Positions 32,941 to 41,001 of a stretch of 64,000 bases of DNA are shown here, in pieces. The position numbers and the translations under genes were made by a program. Source of the stretch: CSP1-4 sp963777975 (lineage in GTDB: Bacteria > Chloroflexota > Limnocylindria > Limnocylindrales > CSP1-4); contig CAVZSO010000009.1 in NCBI GenBank assembly GCA_963777975.1, positions 194,448-258,447 of the forward strand, given 5' to 3'. The notes below the pieces were generated by a model, which saw only the letters and a program-made list of their open reading frames with translations, did no database searches and was not told where the DNA came from. How positions within the stretch are numbered: the stretch's first letter is position 1; each line of letters opens with the position of its first letter.

Positions 32941-33528
32941 ATGACCGACCCGATCGCGGACCTCATCGGCGACTACCGCGCGTTCACGGCGCTGCAGCGC
33001 GACCGCCTCACCGCGCGCGGCATCGACATCGCGCCGTACGAGCTGAGCCACCTGGCGGTCCGCGTCCCCGAGTGGGACCAGTACGTCCACCTCCGGACCC
33101 TCCTCGAGCGGCACGCGGTCGCCAACCGCGAGAACGTCTGGAACGGACGGCCGATCTCCTTGATCGTCCCGTCCGAGCCGCTCCGCGTCCTCGACGGCCA
33201 GGTCGTCCCGCTCATCGAGCTCATCCCGCCCGTCCACCAGCGTGTCTACAAGATGGGCCTGGAGCACCTCGGCGTGGTCGTCGGCGATGAGGTCGACGCC
33301 TTCTCCCGCCGGCACCGGGCAGCGCTGACCGGCCAGCAGTTCCAGAGCGCGGCGAACGAGCCGTATTACGTCCTGTTCGAGGACTTCACCCACGTGAAGT
33401 TCCACCGCCGCTCGCTGCGGGCGGCGGTCGAGCTAGAGGGCAGGACGTTCGACGGCTTCTACCACGTCGACGACTGGGTCCCGCAGCGGCTGGTCACGGC
33501 GACTGGCCCGAACCCCCTGCCCCGGTGA
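32941..33528 (+). CDS. YecM-like VOC-fold protein
   Basis: A 195-residue protein resembling YecM (CppA-like), a VOC-superfamily fold of unknown activity. Recognisable parts are YELSHLAVRVPEW, ENVWNGRPISLIVP, and VVPLIELIPPVHQRVYKMGLEH, whose His/Glu residues could bind a metal. The C-terminal FTHVKFHRRSL is also conserved-looking. A GGAGG site supports ATG 32941. The stop overlaps the GTG of the following cyclase gene, so the two are translationally coupled and may be functionally linked. Confidence 0.8.
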   Translation: MTDPIADLIGDYRAFTALQRDRLTARGIDIAPYELSHLAVRVPEWDQYVHLRTLLERHAVANRENVWNGRPISLIVPSEPLRVLDGQVVPLIELIPPVHQRVYKMGLEHLGVVVGDEVDAFSRRHRAALTGQQFQSAANEPYYVLFEDFTHVKFHRRSLRAAVELEGRTFDGFYHVDDWVPQRLVTATGPNPLPR

Positions 33529-34382
33529 ACGAGCCTCCCGCCGTCGGCCGGCTCTTGGAGTCGGCAGAGGAGAGCGGTCCAGATCTCGCTCCGAACCCGA
33601 ACGAGGCCATGTGGCGGGCGATCCTCGATGGCACGGATCCGACCTACGCACGAAATCGGGGCCGCCTGAAGCACCTCCCTGGGACGCCGCGTTGCAAGAT
33701 GTGCGCCGCGCCATTCGGTGGCCCGGCCGGCATGCTGATGCGTTGGCGGGGTCGAGCGCCGTGGCCGAAGAACCCTGACTACTGCGGCGCCTGCTTCCAG
33801 CTGCTTGATCGGTACCACGGCGGCGCGGAGATCGAATCGTCCTTCCTGTTCGCCGATATCCGCGGCTCGACGACCCTGGCGGAGGGGATCACGCCGACCG
33901 CATTCCGGACCCTTCTCGACCGCTTCTATGACGTCGCCGCTCGCGTCCTCGTCGCCCATGACGGGATCGTCGACAAGTTCGTCGGCGACGAGGTGGTCGG
34001 GATCTTCATCCCGGCGCTCGCCCACGACGAGCATCCGGCACGCGCGATCGCTGCGGCGCGCGCGCTGCTCGACGCCACGGGCCATCTCGATTCCGGTGGG
34101 CCGTGGCTGCCCATAGGAGTCGGCGTGGCGACCGGAACCGCGTTCGTCGGGTCGGTCGGCGAGACCCACGCGGCGGTGATGACGGCCCTCGGCGACGTCG
34201 TGAACGTCACCGCGCGGCTTGCATCCGCGGCCGGGCCAGGCGAGATCCTCGTCAACGACCGGGCTGCGGAACGGGCCGGCCTTGAGACTGCCTCGCTTGA
34301 GCTGCGCCGGCTCGAGCTGAAGGGCAAGACGCAGCTGACCAACGTCTACGTCGTCCATGCCGAACGAGGATCAACCCCCTGA
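33525..34382 (+). CDS. Class III nucleotide cyclase with N-terminal four-cysteine domain (copy 1)
   Basis: A 285-residue cytosolic protein. Residues 57-90 carry CKMC and CGAC pairs (Cys57, 60, 87, 90), a likely zinc- or iron-binding treble or ribbon. A class III cyclase domain covers about 103-275, with metal residues Asp111 (FLFADIRGST) and Asp155 (KFVGDEVV), Asp224, and the transition-state pair Asn227/Arg231 (NVTAR), so catalysis looks possible. Product cAMP or cGMP is not certain. It is paralogous to the protein at 35996-36787. The metal site could act as a redox or metal sensor; this is inference. Confidence 0.88.
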   Translation: MNEPPAVGRLLESAEESGPDLAPNPNEAMWRAILDGTDPTYARNRGRLKHLPGTPRCKMCAAPFGGPAGMLMRWRGRAPWPKNPDYCGACFQLLDRYHGGAEIESSFLFADIRGSTTLAEGITPTAFRTLLDRFYDVAARVLVAHDGIVDKFVGDEVVGIFIPALAHDEHPARAIAAARALLDATGHLDSGGPWLPIGVGVATGTAFVGSVGETHAAVMTALGDVVNVTARLASAAGPGEILVNDRAAERAGLETASLELRRLELKGKTQLTNVYVVHAERGSTP

Positions 34383-34398
34383 TGCCGGAAGGCGCCCG

Positions 34399-34797
34399 TT
34401 AGCGCACCCGTGCGGGCGGGGGTGCTCCCGGGACGAACCGACCAACCCGCAACGCCGTCCAGGACGCGTCGATCGCCGCTTCCTCGAGCGGGCTCAGGCC
34501 GTGGCCGGCCAGGATCGTCCGCAACGATGCCTGAGTGAAGTCCACGCGACCCCGCGTCGGCGAGCAGATCCAGACCGCCCGCGGCATGGTCATGACCGTC
34601 CGGTAGCGATCCAGGAACCAGCGCACCGAGGCGGCATTCGAGACGAAGATCACGGCCACGGTGGCGGCCGCAAATTCGCCCGTCATCCTGACGCCAGGCG
34701 GCAGCGGTCCGAGCAGCCGCAGCCACTCGATCGGAGAGAACCAAAGGGACGCGCCGGGATGGATGGCCAGCCTGCCGGCGAGGGTATTGTCGGTCAT
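34399..34797 (-). CDS. DUF3052-like protein
   Basis: A 132-residue protein resembling DUF3052 proteins (LWFSPIEWLRLLGPLPPGVR, then AAATVAVIFVSNAASVRWFLDRY, and a PRAVWICSPTRGRVDFTQASLRTIL stretch). The family has no known activity. The start is ATG 34797, nine bases after an AGGAGG site; ATG 34803 is a close alternative. A TACGAT box on the minus strand lies near 34847. It is convergent with cyclase copy 1, with a 16-base gap. Confidence 0.7.
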   Translation of the reverse strand: MTDNTLAGRLAIHPGASLWFSPIEWLRLLGPLPPGVRMTGEFAAATVAVIFVSNAASVRWFLDRYRTVMTMPRAVWICSPTRGRVDFTQASLRTILAGHGLSPLEEAAIDASWTALRVGRFVPGAPPPARVR

Positions 34798-35018
34798 CGC
34801 CATCGGCCTCCTCGACACTCGGCCCGGACTTGGATCCTGCGTCGATCGTAATGCCACGGATGCGTCCCGGCACCCGGCAGACTGATCGCCGCGTGGCATC
34901 GTGAGTCGAGGTGGCCGGGTGCTGAACGCCTGATGCCGGGCCGCGAGTCACGACACTGGGTCTGGCCGACTCGTGACTTCGATGCCTGCGCCCGTTAATC
35001 TTCCGTCGGAGGTGCCAC

Positions 35019-35267
35019 ATGACGGTCCAACAGGCCCTGGAAGAGGCCATGCACCACGAGACCTCGGCCGACGTGATGAACGCACTGGTCCAGCAGGGCG
35101 TGTGGATGGCCGACGAAGACACGATGACAGCGGCGATCCACAACGTGTACTGCGGCATCATGGCCGACCACGCCGAGCCCAACGACAAGGACCGCGATCA
35201 GGCGCGACAGTTGATCGCCGTCATCGGTCAGTCGATCAATACCGGAGCCGGGGCCGCAAAGGACTGA
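35019..35267 (+). CDS. Hypothetical small protein, 82 residues
   Basis: A short soluble-looking protein, mostly helical, with many Ala, Asp and Gln residues and a single Cys45. No known family is recognised. A GGAGG site five bases before ATG 35019 and an upstream TTAATCT -10-like element near 34996 support expression. The neighbouring 150 bases to the next gene hold nothing recognisable. Confidence 0.6.
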   Translation: MTVQQALEEAMHHETSADVMNALVQQGVWMADEDTMTAAIHNVYCGIMADHAEPNDKDRDQARQLIAVIGQSINTGAGAAKD

Positions 35268-35475
35268 CTCGATCGGCTGCCCGCGATGCATCGCGTCCGC
35301 GAGGCGGGCCGAAGCAGGCCAGACGCTTCCTCGGTCAAGCCGGACGGACACCCGGACGATCGTCCAGCGTCGGGCCGCCGCGCCACCCCGGCCCCAACGA
35401 ACCGCGCTGGCATCGATGTCGGCCTTCGTTGAGTCGCGTCGGGGCGGAGTCGTGACCAAGGCAAGGAGGGATGCG

Positions 35476-35856
35476 ATGCTGAGCGATCACCCGGTGTTTC
35501 CGATCCTGCTCTCGACGGACCTCGACGCCACCCGGACCTTCTACCACGACACGCTCGGATTGGAGATCCTCCGCGAGGACGAAGGTGATCGGATCGTCTT
35601 CCGCTGTGGAGCCGGGACGCAGCTCGTCGTGACGCTCAGCACCATCGGCACCTCGGACGCTCAGACGCAGATGGCATGGCGCGTGCCCGACCTGCAAGCG
35701 GCCCTCGTCGATCTCCGCGCCCGCGGTGTCCGCATCGAGGAATACGTGGCACCCGACCCGATCACCACGGATGGCATCGCCGACATGGGCCATTCCTGGG
35801 CTGCCTGGTTCATCGATCCGAGCCGGAACGTGCTCGCCGTCGTGCAGCCCAAGTAG
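35476..35856 (+). CDS. VOC-family (glyoxalase/bleomycin resistance fold) protein
   Basis: A 126-residue VOC protein made of the paired beta-alpha-beta3 units. FPILLSTDLDATRTFYHDTLGLEI is the usual first unit, and SWAAWFIDPSRNVLAVVQ the last. Putative metal ligands are not all clear. The function may be lyase, dioxygenase-like or binding only. An AAGGAGGG site upstream supports ATG 35476. It is one of five VOC-fold proteins in this stretch. Confidence 0.85.
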   Translation: MLSDHPVFPILLSTDLDATRTFYHDTLGLEILREDEGDRIVFRCGAGTQLVVTLSTIGTSDAQTQMAWRVPDLQAALVDLRARGVRIEEYVAPDPITTDGIADMGHSWAAWFIDPSRNVLAVVQPK

Positions 35857-35983
35857 TCGTCGATCGAGGACCTGCGGGGTCTCTTGGTGCTCGATGCCGG
35901 TGACTCCGACGAGGCGAGGCTGTCCTGATCGCTTCATCGAGAGCCCCGGCTGAAGCACGGGTAGAGCCTTTTGGATCGCGGCC

Positions 35984-35989
35984 TATCCT
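35984..35989 (+). promoter_or_regulatory. -10 box of cyclase copy 2, leaderless
   Basis: TATCCT, exactly six bases before ATG 35996. Confidence 0.6.
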
Positions 35990-35995
35990 GAGGAG

Positions 35996-36787
35996 ATGAC
36001 GGCACCGCCCGATCCCGGACTGGAGAGCGAGGCGTTCTGGCGCGACTTCCTGACGCGTGGCGACTCGAGGGAGCGACGGGTCAGGCAGGTCTTCAGGCGC
36101 ATCCCCGACGGGCCGCGCTGCAAGCTGTGCGCGGCACCGTTCGCGGGCGTCGGTGCGCCGTTCATGCGGATGATCGGCAAACGACCCTCCGACAAGAACC
36201 CGACCATGTGCAACTCCTGCTTCGCCTTCATGGTTCGGCACCATGGGGGTGCTGAGATCGAGGTCAGCTTCCTGTTCGCCGACGTGCGCGGCTCGACGGC
36301 CATCGCCGAGGGCATGTCGGCGACCAGCTTTCGCGGCTTGCTGGATCGGTTCTATGCCACCGCGACGGCGGTCGTCTTCGACCACGACGGCAGCGTGGAC
36401 AAATTCGTCGGCGACGAGCTCGTCGCGATGTTCTTTCCGCTCCTGACGGGCGAGCGGCACGCCACGCGGGCGGTGGCTGCCGCTAGGGCCCTGATGGTGG
36501 AGACTGGCAACGACGATGCCGCTGGACCATGGCTGCCGCTCGGCGCCGGCGTGCACACCGGTCCAGCATGGGTCGGAACGGTCGGTGACGCTGCGCACGT
36601 CGAGCTGACCGCGCTGGGCGACACCGTCAACACGACCGCCCGGCTGGCATCGGTCGCCCGGACCGGCGAGATCCTGATCACGATCGCAGCCGCCGAGGCC
36701 GCTGGCCTCGATCCGGCCCTGGAGCGCCGATCGCTCGACCTGAAGGGCAAGGAGCTGCCCACCGATGTCGTCGTCGTGCGAGTCTGA
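35996..36787 (+). CDS. Class III nucleotide cyclase with N-terminal four-cysteine domain (copy 2)
   Basis: A 263-residue paralogue of the protein at 33525-34382, with the same order of parts. Cys42, Cys45, Cys72 and Cys75 (CKLC and CNSC) form the putative metal site; the cyclase domain keeps Asp96 (FLFADVRGST), Asp140 (KFVGDELV) and an NTTARLAS segment with the Asn/Arg pair. It should be active. The copies differ in their N-terminal 40 residues, so they may respond to different inputs. Copy 2 has its own leaderless-type promoter, while copy 1 is translated with YecM. Confidence 0.88.
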   Translation: MTAPPDPGLESEAFWRDFLTRGDSRERRVRQVFRRIPDGPRCKLCAAPFAGVGAPFMRMIGKRPSDKNPTMCNSCFAFMVRHHGGAEIEVSFLFADVRGSTAIAEGMSATSFRGLLDRFYATATAVVFDHDGSVDKFVGDELVAMFFPLLTGERHATRAVAAARALMVETGNDDAAGPWLPLGAGVHTGPAWVGTVGDAAHVELTALGDTVNTTARLASVARTGEILITIAAAEAAGLDPALERRSLDLKGKELPTDVVVVRV

Positions 36788-36844
36788 TCCTGAAGCGGAC
36801 GAGCTGAGGCGGACGAGCCTATCTGATGCGCGCAGCGCGCCGGG

Positions 36845-37228
36845 CTACATGCGCTGGACGATGTACAGCGTGTTCCCGTCCGGGTCACGCAGCGTGAACA
36901 TCGGCGGCACGCCCGGATACCGAAGGATCTCCGCGTCGACGTCCACGGCATTCGCCACCATCGCGGCGTGGTCGCCCTCGGCGTCGTCCGTCGTGAGCCG
37001 GATCCCCGTGTCGACACCGACCGGTGACGATCCCTGCGGGGCGATCGCGATGGTCGTGGTGGCCCCGGCCGGCGCCACCTCGATCCACCGTTGTCCCGCC
37101 CCGAACGGGACGTCCCGCGTGACCTCGAAGCCGAGGACGCCGGTGTAGAAGGCCAAGGAACGGTCTTGATCGACGGTCGGGACGGCGACCGTGCCGACCT
37201 GCGTGATCGATGTCGTGCGGGAGGTCAT
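36845..37228 (-). CDS. VOC-family protein (glyoxalase I-like)
   Basis: A 127-residue VOC protein. VGTVAVPTVDQDRSLAFYTGVLGFEV is the first unit and MFTLRDPDGNTLYIVQRM the last, as in many glyoxalase-like proteins annotated for aldehyde or antibiotic detoxification. The start ATG 37228 has a GGAAGGA site. The previous gene on the other strand ends 57 bases away. Metal-ligand pattern and substrate are uncertain. Confidence 0.85.
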   Translation of the reverse strand: MTSRTTSITQVGTVAVPTVDQDRSLAFYTGVLGFEVTRDVPFGAGQRWIEVAPAGATTTIAIAPQGSSPVGVDTGIRLTTDDAEGDHAAMVANAVDVDAEILRYPGVPPMFTLRDPDGNTLYIVQRM

Positions 37229-37328
37229 CGGCGTCCTTCCATGTAGCGGGTGCCGGAGTCTCGACCCGGTGTCGGCCCTGAGCCCGTCCGGCCGATGATG
37301 CCACCGACTCCGACGAAGCGGCGTCTGA

Positions 37329-37727
37329 CTAGGTCGCGATCTCCCAGATGTGGCCGCCGGGATCGACGAAGCTCGCCGTTCGCACACCCCACGGCCGATC
37401 GATGGGCCCGTTCAGCAGGGTCACGCCACGCCTGGCGAGCTCCGCGCAGGTGGCATCCACGTCCTCGACGTTGATGGTCAGCTGGAGGCGGGATCCACCT
37501 TCACGCGCCGCCACGACGGCGGGCTCGATGAGGTCCCGCGCTGCTGGTTCCGTTAGCAGGTTGACGAGCGTGCTGCCGAACCCGAAGACCGCCGAGTCCT
37601 CGTCCTCGAAGACGACCGGCAGGCCGAAGACCCGCTGGTAGAACTCCCTGCTCGCCGCCAGATCGTCGACGAACAACGTGATGGCACCGATCGCCTTCGG
37701 CCATGCAACCGCATCCGTATCTTCCAT
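37329..37727 (-). CDS. VOC-family protein (glyoxalase/dioxygenase-like)
   Basis: A 132-residue VOC protein. It has AIGAITLFVDDLAASREFYQ at the start and VRTASFVDPGGHIWEIAT at the end, the Glu/His end motif usual for metal-binding members. An AGGAGTG site precedes ATG 37727. It lies between a second VOC gene and the OsmC gene on the same strand, with about 100 and 24 bases of spacing. The substrate is unknown. Confidence 0.87.
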   Translation of the reverse strand: MEDTDAVAWPKAIGAITLFVDDLAASREFYQRVFGLPVVFEDEDSAVFGFGSTLVNLLTEPAARDLIEPAVVAAREGGSRLQLTINVEDVDATCAELARRGVTLLNGPIDRPWGVRTASFVDPGGHIWEIAT

Positions 37728-37751
37728 GACGCACTCCTGACTGGTGACGAC

Positions 37752-38159
37752 CTAGGATCGGCGCAATCGCACATCGGTCCCTCGGCGGATGGAGTTGGGG
37801 ATCTCGGCGATGTCGTCGACGAACGCCACCAGGTCGACCAGCGCCTGCTCAGGAGCGTCGCCCGTGATCTCCACGTCGTACTCGATCGACGTCGATGTCG
37901 CGGGATCGCCGACATAGTCGCTGCTTGCCGTGACCCGCACGCGATCGAGGCGGATGCCACGCTTCGAAGCCTCTCGGAAGAGGTCGTTCGAGACGCAGCC
38001 GGCAACCGCGAGGTTGAGCAGCTGGCCGCCACTGAAGCCGCGGCCACCGCCCCCCACCGCCGTCGGCCGATCGACGACGACCGTCACCGACCCCGCCGAC
38101 CCAAGAGCGGTCGGGCCGCCGTCGACCGATCGCACCTCGACTCGATAGGCGTCAGACAT
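37752..38159 (-). CDS. OsmC/Ohr-family protein
   Basis: A 135-residue OsmC-fold protein. The conserved cysteine is in VAGCVSNDLFREASKRGI; a second catalytic cysteine, as in Ohr, is not seen, so peroxidase activity is doubtful. GGGRGFSGGQLLNLAV is family-typical. The FAD oxidase gene upstream ends eight bases inside this gene, so the two are probably co-translated. A role in hydroperoxide handling is a family-level inference only. Confidence 0.83.
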   Translation of the reverse strand: MSDAYRVEVRSVDGGPTALGSAGSVTVVVDRPTAVGGGGRGFSGGQLLNLAVAGCVSNDLFREASKRGIRLDRVRVTASSDYVGDPATSTSIEYDVEITGDAPEQALVDLVAFVDDIAEIPNSIRRGTDVRLRRS

Positions 38160-39536
38160 CCCGGTGCTCGGCCCCGGGCGGGATGTTCTGGTTGCTGCGG
38201 AAGAGATTGGTCGGATCGTAGGTGGCCTTGACGGCCCGCAGGCGCTCCCACGTCGCGCCCGGATAGGCCGCTCGGACGCGTGCCTCGCCCTCGTCGGTCA
38301 GGAAGTTGACATAGGCACCGTCGTCGCCCTGGCGCAGGGCAGCCGCGAAGTCGGTCACCCAGGCCTCGCGCACGATCCGGTCGTCCGGGCCATCGTAGAA
38401 GGCCGCCAGGCTGACGAGGATCCGACTCTGTCGGTGTGCAAAGGCCGTGGCGTCGACCGGGACTCGAGCGGCCGCCCCGCCCAGGACCGCGGAGCTGTGC
38501 GACCCGCAGGCTCGCGTCCGAGGCCTCGAGCCGTTCCACGATCGATCGTGCCGTCGTCCGATCGACATGATCCAGGAACATCGTGTGGGCGACCGCGGTC
38601 GGGTGGTAGTCGGGATCCTCGGGACCGTAGATCTCCGGGTAGGGCATCGCCTTGACCATGTCGGCGATGGGCGTCGCCAGCGCACGGAACGGCGCCATCG
38701 CCGCCTCGCCCGCCTCGAGCGGACCGACGTGACACAGGATGGCCAGGATGACGACCTGGCCGACGTGCTCCTCGGGCACGAACGGCATCGGCGGGCAGTT
38801 CATGACGTTGGCGATGGTCGAGACGGACTCCGGCGCGCCCTCAGCGGCCGCGATGAAGCCGGCCAGCGTGTCGGGCGTCGCAGGCAGGATGAGCATGCCA
38901 CCGACGATCTGGCCGACCTCATGGAGTCGGTAGTTGAAGCGGGTCACGACACCGAAGTTGCCGCCGCCGCCACGGATCGCCCAGAACAGGTCCGGGTGGC
39001 TGACCGCGTCGGCCCGGAGGAGCGCGCCGTCGGCGGTCACGATCTCGGCGGCCAGCAACGAGTCGATGGTCAGGCCATGGGCGCGCACGAGGTAGCCGAT
39101 CCCGCCGCCGAGGGTGATGCCACCGAGCCCGACCGACGCGGTGTCGCCAAAGCCGGTGGCCAACCCGTACGCTCCGACCGCGGTCGTGTACTCACCGGCC
39201 GTCAGCCCCGACTCCGCCCAGGCCGTGCGGCCCTGGACGTCGATCTCGATCGCGTGCATGGCTCGCATGTCGATGACGATGCCGTCGTCGATCACGCCGT
39301 GACCGGCACCACTATGTCCGCCGCTCCGAACGGCCAGCGGGAGCCCGGTCTCACGCGCCAGTGCGATGACCCGCGCGACGTCGCCGGCATCGGCGACCTG
39401 GACGATGAGCGCCGGACGTCGATCGACGTCCCCGAGGGTGACGGCGCGTGCGGCATCGAAGTCGGGGTCGTCGGGCGTGATGACCCGTCCGGTGATCTGC
39501 GTCTGGAGGGTCGGGGAGGGCCAGCAGGTCGGTCAT
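38152..39536 (-). CDS. FAD-linked oxidoreductase (berberine bridge enzyme-like), two apparent +1 frameshifts
   Basis: A PCMH-type flavoprotein with a BBE C-terminus. The FAD-binding part reads LAVRSGGHSGAGHG, SVGLGGITLGGGIGYLVRAHG and FWAIRGGGGNFGVV; the C-terminal DPTNLFRSNQNIPP motif is typical of the family. The frame changes near 39505-39520 (just after MTDLLALP, in a C run) and near 38487-38492 (QLRVLGGAAARVP). The 1,385 bases give 461 codons after removing two. The histidine of RSGGHSG could bind FAD covalently; the 6-S-cysteinyl cysteine of plant BBE is not seen. ATG 39536 lies six bases after a TAGCAT box. The substrate is unknown. Confidence 0.85.
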
Positions 39537-39542
39537 GACTCC

Positions 39543-39548
39543 ATGCTA
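39543..39548 (-). promoter_or_regulatory. -10 box of the FAD oxidoreductase gene, leaderless
   Basis: TAGCAT on the minus strand, exactly six bases before ATG 39536. Confidence 0.6.
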
Positions 39549-39555
39549 GCCAGCA

Positions 39556-39930
39556 TCAGGCATCCGGTTCGTACAGGTTGAGCAGGTTGCCGTCGGGATC
39601 ACGGAGGTTGGCGTACGCGCCCCAGGCCTCACGCCCGCGCTCGGTGAAGACGACGCCACGGCCTTCCAGCCGCTCGATGGCCGCCTCGAGCCCTTCGACG
39701 CGGAAGGCCGGCACGATCGCGACACGCTCATGCTCGACGGGCTCGGCGTCTTGCGTCCCGAAGAGCTCGAGTCGCATGCCGCCAGCGTCGAAGGCCGCCC
39801 AGTCGACGCCGGGCTCGTGGAGCTCGGGATCGGGATCCTCGTCGATCGAGCTCAGACCGAGCACGTCACGGTAGAAGGCGAGCATGGCCGGGAAGTCGGC
39901 CGTCGAGATGAGCACGATGTCGAGCCGCAC
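39556..39930 (-). CDS. VOC-family protein
   Basis: A 124-residue VOC protein. LDIVLISTADFPAMLAFYRD is the first unit and YANLRDPDGNLLNLYEPD the last, with the Glu near the C-terminus usual for metal-binding members. The start is GTG 39930 (VRLDIVL). It lies 19 bases upstream of the FAD oxidase gene on the same strand but is separated from it by that gene's own promoter. Substrate unknown. Confidence 0.85.
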   Translation of the reverse strand: MRLDIVLISTADFPAMLAFYRDVLGLSSIDEDPDPELHEPGVDWAAFDAGGMRLELFGTQDAEPVEHERVAIVPAFRVEGLEAAIERLEGRGVVFTERGREAWGAYANLRDPDGNLLNLYEPDA

Positions 39931-40023
39931 GGGGGCATGGTCGCAGACGCGTCAAAGTGCCACGACGTCGCGGGCACGCCGCCACGGTCCGAGATCGGCT
40001 ACCGAACCAGCCCGGGCCGATCT

Positions 40024-40206
40024 TCAGTGCTTGTGGTCGTGCGGTCGCTCGTAGAGGTCGGCCTGCTGCTCGGTGTCGGACTTGTGCGTGTTCGACGGGC
40101 CGTCGAGGTCGCGCATGCCCGGGCGGTGACCGCCGACGAACATGTAGATGATCGTGCCGACCAGGAACAGGGCCAGGAGGAAGAGACCCACATAGAAGCC
40201 AGCCAT
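40024..40206 (-). CDS. Small single-pass membrane protein, His-rich tail
   Basis: A 60-residue protein with one transmembrane helix (residues 3-24), then a short soluble part with Gly/Arg/Pro and a tail ending ERPHDHKH. No family is recognised. The start codon lies exactly six bases after a TACACT -10 box in the GCTACACT context shared with other genes, which strongly supports that this short ORF is real. The His-rich end could bind metal; this is speculation. Confidence 0.65.
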   Translation of the reverse strand: MAGFYVGLFLLALFLVGTIIYMFVGGHRPGMRDLDGPSNTHKSDTEQQADLYERPHDHKH

Positions 40207-40212
40207 GCGCGC

Positions 40213-40218
40213 AGTGTA
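40213..40218 (-). promoter_or_regulatory. -10 box of the small membrane protein gene, leaderless
   Basis: TACACT on the minus strand, six bases before ATG 40206. Confidence 0.6.
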
Positions 40219-40388
40219 GCGGCGCGCACGCCATGCAGGGCGTTGATCCCGCTCGAGATCGAGGGCGACGCCGGAAGCTCGGAAGGCGCGATGGACCTAC
40301 CGCGAGACGCAGCCGACTGCTATCGTGGCGGCGCCATCGGAACGCGGATCGTCGCGCCATCCGTTCAGGCGACGAGAGAGGGAACCGC

Positions 40389-40773
40389 ATGAAGCGACCG
40401 ATCGGTATCACGCTGCTGGGCATCCTGTCCCTGGCGGCGGGCATCTCATTCCTGTTGCTCGGTCTCCAGCTGATGGGCGCCGTGACCTTCGGGCCGCTCC
40501 AGTCGGGATCGGGCGTCTGGGCCTATGGCCTGCTCGGTGACGCTCACCGGCCTCGCCTTCGCCGCCGCGGGCTTCGCGTTCTGGAGCCTCCAGCCCTGGG
40601 CCTGGCTCTTCGGCCACATCCTGGCCATCTTCGGCCTCCTGGAGGCGGTCCTCGTCTGGCTCTCGAGTGGAGACTTCGGGGCTGGGGTGGCGACGGGCCT
40701 GTTCCCGTTGCTGGTCCTCTGGTACCTGAACCGCGGGCCCGTCAAGGCGGCCTTCGGCCAGGCCGACGCCTAG
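40389..40773 (+). CDS. Small multi-pass membrane protein, paralogue of 47002-47550, one apparent +1 frameshift
   Basis: A hydrophobic protein of about 127 residues with three to four helices. It begins MKRPIGITLLGILSLAAG, close to the start of the protein at 47002-47550 (MKRPIGVTLLALGAG). The second half (LTGLAFAAAGFAFWSLQPWAW to the end) is in the next frame; an extra base near 40540 explains this (385 bases, 128 codons after removing one). WSLQPWAWLFGHILAIFGLL and the WYLNRGPVKAAFG tail are shared features of this membrane family of unknown function. A TATCGT -10-like box lies at 40321-40326, with a 60-base leader. Confidence 0.7.
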
Positions 40774-40901
40774 AACCACCGCCGATGGCGCGCTGATCGC
40801 GCCAGGATCTCGGGGCCGTCCGCGCCAGGTGGCGTCGGCGGCCCCGTTCGCTGTCCCGCCGTGCCCGGCGAGCGGCGGCTGGTGCCACATCTTCCCGACT
40901 C

Positions 40902-40930
40902 TTGACGCTGGTACCTGGCGGCACCACACT
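40902..40930 (+). promoter_or_regulatory. Possible two-box promoter before cytosine deaminase
   Basis: TTGACG (40902-40907), a 17-base spacer and CACACT (40925-40930) fit a sigma70-type promoter for the deaminase-permease pair, with a leader of about 65 bases. Confidence 0.45.
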
Positions 40931-41001
40931 CGGGCCGAGGCGAGGCAGCGCTTGATGGCCGGCGCCTGACCGGAACCGAAGTCGAGGGTCGGGTACCCAG
41001 C

